This document shows, in pieces, positions 44,876 through 55,046 of a stretch of DNA of 64,000 bases. The translations under genes and the position numbers were made by a program. Every line of letters starts with the position of its first letter. The first letter of the stretch is position 1. The notes under the pieces are model-generated. The model was not told the DNA's origin. It saw nothing but the letters and a program-made list of their open reading frames with translations, and searched no databases. This DNA is from Cycas panzhihuaensis. Taxonomy: Eukaryota > Cycadophyta. The stretch lies in assembly GCA_023213395.1 (NCBI GenBank), contig CM041465.1:173111741-173175740 (forward strand), read 5' to 3'.

Positions 44876-47239
44876 GAATGTGAGCAAGCGACTAAGAGCT
44901 TAATAACAAAGGGGCTTATTCTTATTTTTTGCCCATTTTTGTTTCTTTTAAGACCTACTAATAGTATTTCCTTTATATCTTTGCACTAGAGTGTCAGATC
45001 TAAATGCCATTAGTTATGTTGAGAAAAGAATTTAAGGACAGTCGAAATGGTTGCTTATATGACCCCTATTGAGCTTTTCATGGAGGAGAGAGTCATTTGA
45101 TGCATTTCGTCAATCACATCTATGTTAGGTGTTAGATCTTGTAAGTTAATTTGTGGTAAGATTATAGTCACAAAATTGAAGAAGACTAAAGGGACCACAC
45201 AGTGGAGGCTCCAAGAAATCTAAGAAGTTGCTATAGGGTACTTGTTTTTTAAGGGGCAAAAGCATATGTTATCCTTCTACTCAACTCATTTGGTTGACCA
45301 AGTGGTTTGACCAGTTTTTGGAATGGTTGATAGATGTTGGCAAAACAATGTACCCACAGAAGGTTCCTATAGGACTGGTGGTCACATCAATTATTGACCC
45401 ATGTGATCCGGTAGATGGAGGTTTTTTTTCATATAGATGTTAGCAAAAATTGATTGTTTTGAAGAACTTGAAGAAGGAAGTGATGATCTAGTGAATTTGA
45501 AGAAGGCAATTATGATACCTGCCTTAGTGAAAAAATTTAAGACAAAAGGTATACTGTATTAGTATACTAGTTATTGTTTTATGTTTGTGTATGTACTTCA
45601 TTCTTTCATTCATTTAATGTTTACACCTTTAATCACCTTGTGTTGTTTTCACATTATGCTATAATGTTATATTCTAAAAAGATAGAAAATACTAGCATGC
45701 AACAAACACAAGACTAGGGAGTAACAACTTGGAAAATTTTAGATGTTAAAAAAAATGGTAAAGCAAGTTATAGAAAAATACGAAAAGGGACACTATCACT
45801 AAATTTTTGTAACATTAAAAACATGCTACGAAAAAAATTGCAAAAAAAGAGAAATTTTTATATAGCTCCAAAAAATCTATACAAAGTAAAAATCCAAACA
45901 TGTTTTGCTCTTTATGAGCTCATCAACAGATGTGTGATCTACCTTCATCCAGAATGAAGCTTATATAGTCATCAAAGGAAGGGTTTCAAGAAGTTGGTAT
46001 CCACACACAAAAATGGAGGATTTGAAAACTGACTTCTAAAAAAACATCTAAAAATTCCTTTGAGATACTCCTAACATCTTGTGCGGGGTCTAAGTTTCCC
46101 ATCACAGTAAAAGTAATAAAATAAGTACTTAAAATTTGTCTAGACCATTTGACAATAAATGAATAAATTAAATAGTCAAGTGCATTGAGTACTTGAAGTC
46201 CTAAGTACATTAAGTACTTAGGAGGAGCATGTAAGGACCCAACCTCGACTTGGTATGCTACCCTTCTTGGTCAAGTCTTCTTAACTATGTATGTAAATTC
46301 TCTTCATTTCATATCTTTGTTCATCCTATGTAAGGTGGGCACTCGTTTCATGCTCCACCATGTGTGAGGGTGCACCATTTAGCTTTGTTCTCCTATATAG
46401 GGTGGAAGCTTATTTCATGCTCCATCAAGTGTGAGGATGCATTGTTTTTCGTTCATTAGAATAGTTAGTACATTTATATTGGGTTTATGTTACAATAGGA
46501 TACAAGATATTGAACTTTTTCTTCTAACCCCTTGAACAATGTAATTTTTTTTATATTGATTACCGCTTGCATAATACAAAAGCAGCTAGATTGCTTGGAT
46601 GGGCAATATGTACGAGGGAGCACATGATATGTACAAGGGGAAAATAGAGGAGAAAAACAAATATAAGGGTAGATGACAAATTTAGAGACCTTCTTGACTT
46701 ATTTGGAACACAAATCTAGTTGATCAACATACATCTTGCTAAGGGTGAATCCACCAAGTCAAAGAGGAAGTTATCAACTTTCCAATGAGTAGTGAAACAC
46801 TAAAATTGGACAACGGAGGGAGAAGTTATGAAAATATGGAGTGATCCTCCAAATTGGACTTACAAGTAAAAGACTCCTCACAATTTCACAAGTGAGCTAA
46901 TGAGTTTGGGCGCTCAAGGACCCAACTTCAAAGTTGCGAAATAAAGAACAAAGGAGTGCCTCACAACTTTGCAAATGAGTGATTAAGTGGAAAAGTGCCA
47001 GCAACCAAGTGCAAAATTGCAAAGTTAGGACACAAACAAGGAAATATCTTTCACACCCTTGCAAATGGACCTCTAAGTTCAAACACCCGCATGAAAGGCT
47101 GTGAAAATGTGAAGACAAAGGATTACTAGGTGAGATCCTAACTTTCAAGCATCTAAGGAAAGGACTGTGGTTGGACATAATGGATAGTTGATAGTTACTC
47201 CAACAACAATAGTTGTAAACACAACTATGGCCTCTATAG
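44876..47239. other. Unassigned stretch between J and K
   Basis: No recognised protein. Around 45230-45530 short frames could be a decayed coding remnant, but I cannot name it. A two-unit tandem repeat is at 46309-46452. 46860-47180 has scattered repeats of CACAA, TTGCAAA and AAGTG words. The bases before 47240 probably include the outer part of L's 3' LTR, whose start I could not locate. Confidence 0.45.
46309..46452. repeat. Two-unit tandem repeat, about 76-bp period
   Basis: CCTATGTAAGGTGGGCACTC... and CCTATATAGGGTGGAAGCTT... each continue through TTTCATGCTCCA, TGTGAGG and TGCA. The units differ at roughly a fifth of positions. It may belong to an LTR (a TGTAAGGACCC start lies at 46230), but no ends are confirmed. 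Confidence 0.5.
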
Positions 47240-47337
47240 TGTTAAACCTTAGGTTTACATGTTAAGCTTTATGTACTTTATTTTAATGTATTATGTGCAC
47301 TTTAATGTTTTATGTGCACTTTTGTACTTTAGGGGTG

Positions 47338-47361
47338 ACTTTATCACTTAAGTGATAAAGT
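47338..47361. promoter_or_regulatory. Perfect 24-bp palindrome in the K LTR
   Basis: Half-site ACTTTATCACTT followed by its exact reverse complement. The identical palindrome is at 54104-54127 in the 3' LTR. It lies in U3, where a dimeric regulator could bind, but no binding factor can be named from sequence. Confidence 0.55.
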
Positions 47362-47484
47362 ACACACCCACTTTATGCCTAGTGACATAACATTGTCACT
47401 TATGTCACTTGAGGGTCAAATGACCCCCTTGCACTTTTGCTCACAAGAGCTTCCAATGGACACTTGTCCTACATGCAAGCATGC

Positions 47485-47516
47485 ATTGCATGATTGACAC
47501 TTGTCAATCATGCAAT
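47485..47516. repeat. 15-bp inverted repeat in the K LTR
   Basis: ATTGCATGATTGACA and TGTCAATCATGCAAT separated by CT, perfect in both LTRs (second copy at about 54251-54282). It could be a dimeric protein site or an RNA hairpin if it falls in R/U5. Confidence 0.65.
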
Positions 47517-47784
47517 AGCCTTTGGCCTCTCATTTCCCTCTATTTAACGAGGCCTCTCTTCATTGTTGCTCATTCAAGAGTTGGAGCTCATTGTTATTCT
47601 GTCAGTTTGCTAATCAAGCTGAAGCATTCTTTGGTGGTTGGACTAATTCCAACACCCCATACTTGGTATTTTGATCTTGCTCCTCTTTCTCTTTGTGTTC
47701 TTTGTGTTTATGCTTAATGCATTTAATGGTATTGTGCTTTGCTAATGATCTTGGACCTATGTGGCCATTAGGCCCATTCTAACA

Positions 47785-49810
47785 ATTGGTATCAGAGCTT
47801 AAGGGTTTTGGTACACTTTGCAAATACTTGCTTGGAAGTTTGTCATTGTTTGCTGCAGCATTAAAGAGGACTATGCTCTGTCCCTCTCTCTGTCATTTTA
47901 CTGCCCTCTGTCCCAGCATCCTTGGAATCTGCACATCACTGTCCTCAACTCCTCTTGTTGAACTCTGCCCTGTACTGAAGCCTGCAAAAGGCTGTGCATA
48001 CTTGAACTGCATTCACAAAAGAGTAAGACTCACGGAGAGTGTTGCCTGTCCATGTTCCCACACAAGGACCTGCACCTGTCTGCACCCCTGTCTGAAGTTG
48101 AAGTCCCTGTTACGGGAGCCACACCTGTCTGCCGTTATCCCTGCACGGGAAAGATAGCACGGAAGAACCTTTCGGAATCTTTGCCCGCATCTATCCGTCC
48201 CTGCCACAGACGCATCGGAAAGCCTGCACGGCTCTGTCCATGTAAGCTCTGCTACGGGAGGTCGCACGGACCTGCATCTGCGGACGGAGTGCACATCACG
48301 ACCTGCACACGGGGTCTCACGCCTGTCAAGACCTGCACACGGGGGCCGAACGGAGAAGCTTCCAGAAGGACGCACAGAAGCCCCACGCACACGGACTGCC
48401 ACGGAGATCTTCCATGCACACGGGACTTTGCACACACACGATTCACGGAGATACGGCTCGCACTGCACCGCCTTCACGAAGACTCAAATCGATTTTGGCT
48501 TTTTGGCCTAAATCTTGGTTAATATGCATTTTAGCATATTCCACAAAATATGCCTTATTTGATCAAGGCGTTTTTATAAAGTCCTTTTTCTAAAGTGAAA
48601 TTCTTTTCAAAGGGAAGGTTTATTACTTTAAGAGGTTTTTTTTAATCAAGGGGAGTTTATTGCTCTAAGAGGCTTTAAGCCATTCAGCTTTATTTGAAGA
48701 CTGCTTTAAAGAGACATTGAAACCTTAATTGCTTTAAGAAATTTTTTTTTAGTGAGATTTAATCTCGTTTATAAAGCAATTTTTAAGTGGTCACAAAAGT
48801 ACTCTTTTAGTACTTAAGAGGATTAAATTTTCTTTGATGGAAAGAGGACTCATCAAATGACTCATGTTAAGTCATTCTCCTCTCATTAAAGTTTGAAGTT
48901 ATATGACTTAAATGCTTAAAAAGACTCCTTGCGTGGTGTTCTAGTGAGGCGAAGTTGCAAAAAAGGTTGATTTCAGCGTTTATTTTTTACTTTTTTTAAG
49001 CTCTTTTAGCACTTTTTTTAATGCTATTAAAGCATTAAGAGCTTAATTAAAGTGGTCAATAAGCATGTTCATATTGTAAAGGTGATAATCATCACCATTT
49101 GAGTTGATTTTTTGGCACCTTGCATGGTGACCCATAGCCTTCAAAATCCCAAAAAGGAGGCTGAATTTTGTACTTAATAAAACTCACTCTTTCTGTTGGA
49201 TTGTTGGGACTATTTTAAAGTCTCAACAACTTGCTGCTTGGAGTTCGTTTGGCATTTGGAGTACATTGCGTACACTTTGGCAAGTGGTTCTTTCTCTACA
49301 TCAGCTTTGGAGCATTAAAAAGAACCCACTTCTACACTCATCATCAAGGTCTTACATCATTTTTTCACTAAGTACTACATTCTCAAAAGTACTTACATTA
49401 TTGCACTCAAAGCATCTTACTTGGATCTCAAAAAGCACTTAAAACACTCAATCAAAGTGCTCATTATTGACATGTACTTGCTTCTTAAGAAGCCTATCAC
49501 TGTAAGCTAAATCATAGCATCCACATTAAGTACATAATCTAAGTAAAAGTATCTTAAAAATTCACTTTAAAACTTTCTAAAAGTGAATTTTAAAATCTGG
49601 CTGGAGAGGCTCGAAAAAGGTTTAAACCTTGCCTCTGCTACACTTAACTTTGGACCAACTCAATAGTCGAAGTCCTCCACCCCTCATCACTCCACCCAGT
49701 TGTTGGATCTTCTTGTAAAATCAGGATTGGTGGTGCTGTTAGAAGGTGGAACTTAAGCGACAAAGCTTTGAAGTTACCAAGTTATTTGCTAGCTTTTATA
49801 CAAGTGTAAG
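47785..49810 (+). other. Element K leader: PBS and CG-rich tract
   Basis: After the exact PBS comes a CG-rich, repetitive stretch (about 47930-48500). It includes ACCTGCACACGGGG (48301-48314) repeated 30 bases on at 48331, and many CACGGA words. 48520-49800 is AT-rich up to gag. Open frames in the CG-rich part exist in several phases and look like composition artefacts. This mirrors F's leader in layout. Confidence 0.65.
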
Positions 49811-50800
49811 ATGGCTGCTATTAACATGCCTAATGCATGCACAATAAGGTTAACAGGACAAGCAAATTATCAAGAATGGAAAAGAATTACACAAAATCTC
49901 TTGATAATGAATGAATTACGGGATATGTTTCTGGGAGAATCCCCAATCCTGCACTTGTTGATGATGATGAAGTTGATGTTGATTATGAACGTGTTGCTGC
50001 TTGGGAGGCCAAAGATGAGATTGCTTTGGCATTTCTTCATATGATTGTGGATGTGCATGTAGATCAAAATATCTCTTCTGCTAAATCTTCTAAAGAAGCT
50101 TGGGACACTTTGTCCTCACTGTATGAAAGACGAGATGAAGCTCGCATTCTGATGGTGAAAGCCAAACTATATTCTGTCAAATTTGTAAAGCCAATGTCAG
50201 CATTTTTGTCCTCCATTAAGGAGGTTTGTAATGAACTGAATACTTTAGGTAGTCCTGCAACTAGGGATGAGCTCATCACATCCATCACCAAAGCATTGCC
50301 AAAGGACTACAACAGCTTCATATCATCTACCACTCGAGATGGTTCACTAAAGAAGACGACATTTAATGAACTTGAAAGCTTATTGCTTCAAGAAGAACAG
50401 ATTTATGCTAAGGACAATGAAGAACCATCTACACCAGGTGCTTTCACGGCCAAGTCAAAGGCCAATCAAATTTCCAAACCTGCATTCACAAAGCTGTTTG
50501 GAAACATGAACATTGGCTCTTCTAAGTCCAATGTTGTATGTCATTATTATGGCAAACCTGGCCACATTGCACCTAATTGCAGAAAGAAGCAGGCAAATCT
50601 ACGACGACAACAGCAGCAGCAGCAACAGCCACAAGGACAAAGACAATAGCGGCCAAGGCAACAATATCAACAGAGATTTCAGCAGCCAGAACAGCAGCAA
50701 AATCCCCCTCGACCAAATCGAGGTGCCTATCGAGGAGGTCCAAGAGGAAGGGGGGGTCAAAGAGGTGGCTACCAACGCCACTTTAATCAGTTTGCCGATG
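49811..50800 (+). pseudogene. Element K gag
   Basis: ATG at 49811 (MAAINMPNACTIRLTGQANY). A frameshift near 49940 moves the capsid to the frame ending at 50649: DVHVDQNISSAKSSKEAWDT, LSSLYERRDEARILMVKAKL, ITKALPKDYNSFISSTTRDG. The knuckle near 50537-50580 reads CHYYGKPGHIAPNC; the second Cys is Tyr (TAT from TGT). A Gln-rich stretch then leads to Arg/Gly-rich sequence. It packages RNA when intact. Closest relative here is F gag. Confidence 0.87.
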
Positions 50801-51240
50801 AAGACAAATTGTTTTGTGCATATCAGTCATCCAAGGTTGATCACACTTGGATTGTTGATTCAGGAGCTTCTCAGCATATGACAGGGAGTGAAGAACTCCT
50901 ATGCAATATTAAGGAAGGTAAAGGTCAATCAAAGACCTTTGGACATAATGAATCTATTGAGATTTTAGGCATAGGCACAATAGCTCCTTTCCATTCTTCA
51001 GAAAATCCTTCCTCAACATTTCCCAATAGTGATGCATACTTCATTCCTTCCATGGAGAAGAGTTTGCTATCTGTTAGCCAATTGGACAAGCAACAGATGA
51101 GCGTGTTATTCAAGAATGGGAAATGTATCATTAGTGACAAAGATGACGGATTAGTCATTGCATATGAGGATCAAGGTCTTTACAAGTTGGATGCCAACAA
51201 CATTACACTTGATTCTGCTTATTCTGGTTCCATGGTCACT
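50801..51240 (+). CDS. Element K protease region
   Basis: The open frame 50809-51426 begins FCAYQSSKVDHTWIVDSGAS, the intact aspartic protease site, then QHMTGSEELL, IEILGIGTIAPF and FIPSMEKSLLSVSQLDKQ. No stop occurs before 51425. It would cut gag-pol; the same frame runs into the integrase zinc-binding block. Confidence 0.87.
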
Positions 51241-52110
51241 ATATCTTTGTCGAAAATGCAATTATGGCATCAACGTCTAGGACACTTGAGCCTAGATAAT
51301 TTGAAGCAGATGATGAACAAAAACATGGTATATGGGCTTCCGAAGATATATGGTTCAAAATGTCTTTGCGAAGCTTGCATAATGGGGACACAGCATTGTT
51401 TGCCTTTTCCTAAAGGCAAAGCTTAGCGTGCATCTTATCCCTTGCAGTTGATTCACTCAGACTTATGTGGACCCATGTCCACTCAATCCTTTGGAGGAAC
51501 ATTGTACTACATCTCCTTCATTGATGACTTTTCTCATAAAGTCTGGGTCTACTTCATAAAGCAAAAATCTGAAGGTTTCTCTAAGTTTAAAGAGTTCAAA
51601 GCTGAAGTAGAAAATAAATCTAGCTACTCAATTGGAACATTAAGGACAGATAATAGAGGTGAATTCACTTCTCAAGAATTCACTCAATTCTGCAAGGATA
51701 ATGGGATTCGGAGACAACTTACAATTCCTCATACTCCTCAACGAAACGGAGTTTCCGAAAGGATGAATAGAACTTTGGCTAATAAAGCCAAAACTATGAT
51801 GTATGCGAAAGGACTTCCTCGAGCTTATTGGGCCGAAGCATTTCATACAGCTGGCTATGTGGCCAACCGGAGTCCTACTACAACAGTCACCAACATTACA
51901 CCTGAGGAGGCATGGACTGGTAAGAAACCAACTATCAGCCATTTGAGGACATTTGGGTGCACTGCATATATGCACATACCTGATCAGCAAAGAACAAAGT
52001 TGGATAAGCATAGTCTCAAATGCATCTTTGTAGGATATGCCATTCATAGCAAGCCCTACAAGTTGTATGATCCGCTTGAAGAAAAATGCATCTCTCAAGA
52101 GATGTAATCT
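51241..52110 (+). pseudogene. Element K integrase
   Basis: Zinc-binding LWHQRLGHLSLDNLKQ and CLCEACIMGTQHCLPF precede a single TAG at 51424-51426 (GKA-stop-RAS; relatives favour Trp). The core frame 51442-52107 has all three acidic residues: HSDLCGP (Asp codon 51460-51462), LRTDNRGEF and VSERMNRT, plus NITPEEAWTGKKP and KCIFVGYAIHSKPYKLYDP. It would be nearly functional but for the TAG and a frameshift near 52100. Confidence 0.9.
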
Positions 52111-53330
52111 TTGTTGAAGATGATCGAGAAGAGTTGGATGTGGCATCAATCCAACCCCCATTGATAAAGGCAAAAAGATTGTTGAGGACTTCCCTCCCTC
52201 TCAATCTTCTACACCATGTACTTCATCTGCACCTCTTGTACCGTCCACTTCATCATCTTCTGCTCCACTTGAACCTTCCACATCATCTTCTGTTGATCAA
52301 TCACTTAGACCAGAAGACATTGAGGTTCATGCTACTTCATTTCAAAAGTTACCTAAATGGTATACTCAAACGATGCTGGACGGTCACATTATTGAAGGGA
52401 AACGTCCATCGAAATATCGGCAACAAACAAATTTTGCACTTATGGCTGAAGTGCTTTCTGTTGAAGAGCCTTCTACTTTTGAAGAGGCTTCAAAAAATGA
52501 TAATTGGAAAGCTGCCATGGATGAGGAGATCCATTCTATTCACAAGAATGGCACATGGGATTCGGTCGAATTGCCTCTTACATAAACAGGCAATCAGTTG
52601 TAAATGGGTCTATAAGACCAAATTTCATTCTGATGGTACACTTAAGCGTCAGAAGGCACGCCTTGTGGCAAAGGGATTCAAACAAAAGGAAGGCATTGAT
52701 TATGAGGAAACCTTTGCACCAGTGGCAAACATAAACACCATCAGACTCCTTATGGCCTTAGCTGCACAATGCAAATGGCCAGTTTATCAGATGGATGTGA
52801 AGAGTGCCTTTCTTAAAGGCGATCTTCAAGAGGAGGTATACTTGGAGCAACCTCCTGGTTACAAAGAACAAGGCAAGGAGCATCTTGTGTGTCGCCTCAA
52901 AAAGGCTTTGTATGGCTTGAAACAAGCTCCTAGGGCATGGTATGCAAAAATCGATGACTACTTCTTCAGACATGGTTTTCATCAATCTACCTCAGATCCT
53001 AATTTGTATATCAAACATGAACAAAACCATGTCATTTATATTGCCTTGTATGTAGATGACTTAATGATCACTGGTGATGACACTAAGCTCATCAAGATTC
53101 TCCAAGATTATTTGAAGAGAAGTTTCGAGATGACTGATCTTGGACTTCTCCATTATTTTTTAGGCTTTGAGGTATGGCGTGCCCGTGCTTTATCTTCATC
53201 TCCCAAGCAAAATATTCTTGGGACATCTTGCAAAGGTTCAGGATGCATGATCGCAAGATGTCACTACTCCCATGGAGAATGTAACCAAGCTTACTCTTAA
53301 TGAGGAAGTCGAACCAAGCAGATCCCACTC
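52111..53330 (+). pseudogene. Element K linker and reverse transcriptase
   Basis: The linker (52111-52500) is out of phase, then frame 52373-52585 gives [20 protein letters not shown] and [20 protein letters not shown]. After another shift the frame ending at 53300 carries [85 protein letters not shown] (YVDD 53049-53060) and [18 protein letters not shown] frameshift near 53210 follows. Confidence 0.9.
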
Positions 53331-54011
53331 GTTTCCAAGCGGTTGATTGGTAGTCTCATCTATCTCACCAACACTCGTCCGACATTTCATTTTGCGCTGG
53401 GATTTGTTCTCGATTCATGTCTCAACCTAATCAAGCATTGAAAGAAGAAACGCATACTCAAGTACATCAAAGGTACATTACAGCTTGGCCTTGAGTATGC
53501 ACATAAAGAGAACTTCACTTTGGAAGGGTTCTCTGATTCTGATTGGGCAGGATGCCAGGATAGCAAGAAATCAACCTGGAGTTACTGTTTTACTCTTGGT
53601 TCAACAGCTGTTTCATGGAGTTGCAAGAAGCAACCAAATGTTACCTTGTCCTCCACTGAAGCAGAGTACAAAGCTGCAGTCAGCGCAGCTTGCAAGGCTA
53701 TCTGGCTACGACGGATTCTTGGGGAGCTTGGACTTGAGTAGGAGCAGCCTACCAGTATTCATTGCGACAATCAGAGTGTGCTCAAGCTGACTAAGAATCC
53801 AGTGTCCCATGCACGGACAAAGCATATTGAAGTTCACCACCATTTCATCAGAGAGCATGTACACAGTGGTGAGATCAATCTTCAGTATCGACCAACAGAG
53901 CAGCAGACGGTAGATATCTTTACCAAGCCACTTAGTAGAGAGAAGTTTGTAAAATTTAGAGATGGTCTAGGGGTCCGACTTAACATGGTAAACAGTAAGC
54001 GGGGGTGTTAA
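53331..54011 (+). pseudogene. Element K RNase H
   Basis: Frame 53520-53741 reads FSDSDWAGCQDSKKSTWSYC and LSSTEAEYKAAVSAACKAIW, then a TAG. Frame 53778-54011 continues KNPVSHARTKHIEVHHHFIR and VDIFTKPLSREKFVKFRDGL, ending KRGC-stop inside the LTR. The acidic residues in SDSDW, AEY and CDNQ (53764 region) are present. The TAG and a frame change are the main lesions. Confidence 0.9.
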
Positions 54012-54032
54012 ACCTTATGTTTACATGTTAAG
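53979..54032 (+). other. Inverted repeat bracketing the polypurine tract/U3 start (K)
   Basis: CTTAACATG, TAAACA and TAAG (53979-53999, each separated by one bulged G) pair with CTTA, TGTTTA and CATGTTAAG (54014-54032). This makes 19 pairs with two single-base bulges. The 14-base loop holds the G-run and the first LTR bases. Confidence 0.75.
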
Positions 54033-54547
54033 CTTTATGTACTTTATTTTAATGTATTATGTGCACTTGAATGTTTTATGTGCACTTTTGTACTTTAGGG
54101 GTGACTTTATCACTTAAGTGATAAAGTACACACCCACTTTATGTCTAGTGACATAACGTTGTCACTTATGTCACTTGAGGGTCAAATGACCCCCTTGCAC
54201 TTTTGCTCACAAGAGCTTCCAATGGACACTTGTCCTACACGCAAGCATGCATTGCATGATTGACACTTGTCAATCATGCAATAGCCTTTGGCCTCTCATT
54301 TCCCTCTATTTAATGAGGCCTCTCTTCATTGTTGCTCATTCAAGAGTTGGAGCTCATTGTTATTCTGTCCGTTTGCTAATCATGAAGCATTCTTTGGTGG
54401 TTGGACTAATTCCAACACCCCGTACTTGGTATTTTGATCTTGCTCCTCTTTCTCTTTGTGTTCTTTGTGTTTATGCTTAATGCATTTAATGGTATGGTGC
54501 TTTGTTAATGATCTTGGACCTATGTGGCCATTAGGCCCATTCTAACA
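54006..54547 (+). repeat. Element K 3' LTR
   Basis: TGTTAAACCTTATG to CATTCTAACA, followed by TATAG. The palindrome recurs at 54104-54127. It has a 3-base deletion relative to the 5' LTR near 54380. Confidence 0.95.
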
Positions 54548-54994
54548 TATAGCTCATATTCTTCCATTCAACCTTAATGGCATTAATGACAATGGACTGA
54601 ATCATGCTTGGGAGGAGATTTTGAGAAAGTGGATCTAGTTGGGATTCATGAAAGACAACCAAAATAACAATCACACCCACAAGAAAATAAGAGCATAAGC
54701 ACATAAGCACACAAGAATATGGAGGAGAAGGAATTGATCCAAACTCCAAATAAGTTATATAAATCTCAACAGCATAACAATACACTCATCTCTCAATCTA
54801 TTATCTATATAAGAGAGAATGGTCTCTATATATAGATCAAAGAGCTCCCCCCAAGGTCACTACATGTTCGGCAAGTGTCAAACATGCATGGACTTGTGCA
54901 AACATGCCAAAAGACGAGAAAGAGGGTCATTGACCCTTTATGTCACAACACTAGGAAAAGTGCACACTTATACATTAAGTGTGTAATTAATACA

Positions 54995-55046
54995 TAACAG
55001 TAAAACATAAAGATTCTAACACCCCCAATTAATATTTATATTGTTA
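54995..55046 (-). other. Decayed inverted repeat at the polypurine tract (L)
   Basis: TAACA (54995-54999) and TGTTA (55042-55046) are outer pairs of an imperfect inverted repeat around the purine tract. It is consistent with an eroded version of the stems seen in the other elements, but weak alone. Confidence 0.35.

Larger units (their letters stand above)
47240..47784 (+). repeat. Element K 5' LTR
   Basis: TGTTAAACCTTAGG to CATTCTAACA. It contains a perfect 24-bp palindrome (47338-47361, half-site ACTTTATCACTT) and a 15-bp inverted repeat with a 2-base spacer (47485-47499 and 47502-47516, ATTGCATGATTGACA). Both are kept in the 3' copy. CTATTTAA near 47540 is a possible TATA element. Confidence 0.95.
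47240..54547 (+). mobile_element. Element K: youngest full-length Ty1/copia retrotransposon
   Basis: LTRs 47240-47784 and 54006-54547 are about 98% identical by eye (around ten substitutions and one 3-base indel). The flanks are a perfect TATAG duplication (47235-47239 and 54548-54552). The PBS TGGTATCAGAGC (47787-47798) matches the initiator tRNA-Met consensus exactly, and a GCGGGGG purine tract (53999-54005) precedes the 3' LTR. Domain order gag-PR-IN-RT-RH is complete, but a few frameshifts and stops prevent one continuous polyprotein. It interrupts L's LTR. Confidence 0.95.

Noticed and set aside
47786-48522. Overlapping frames of 123-156 codons in K's leader
   Set aside because: They start beside the PBS in a CG-rich repetitive tract and are open on both strands; composition explains them better than a gene.
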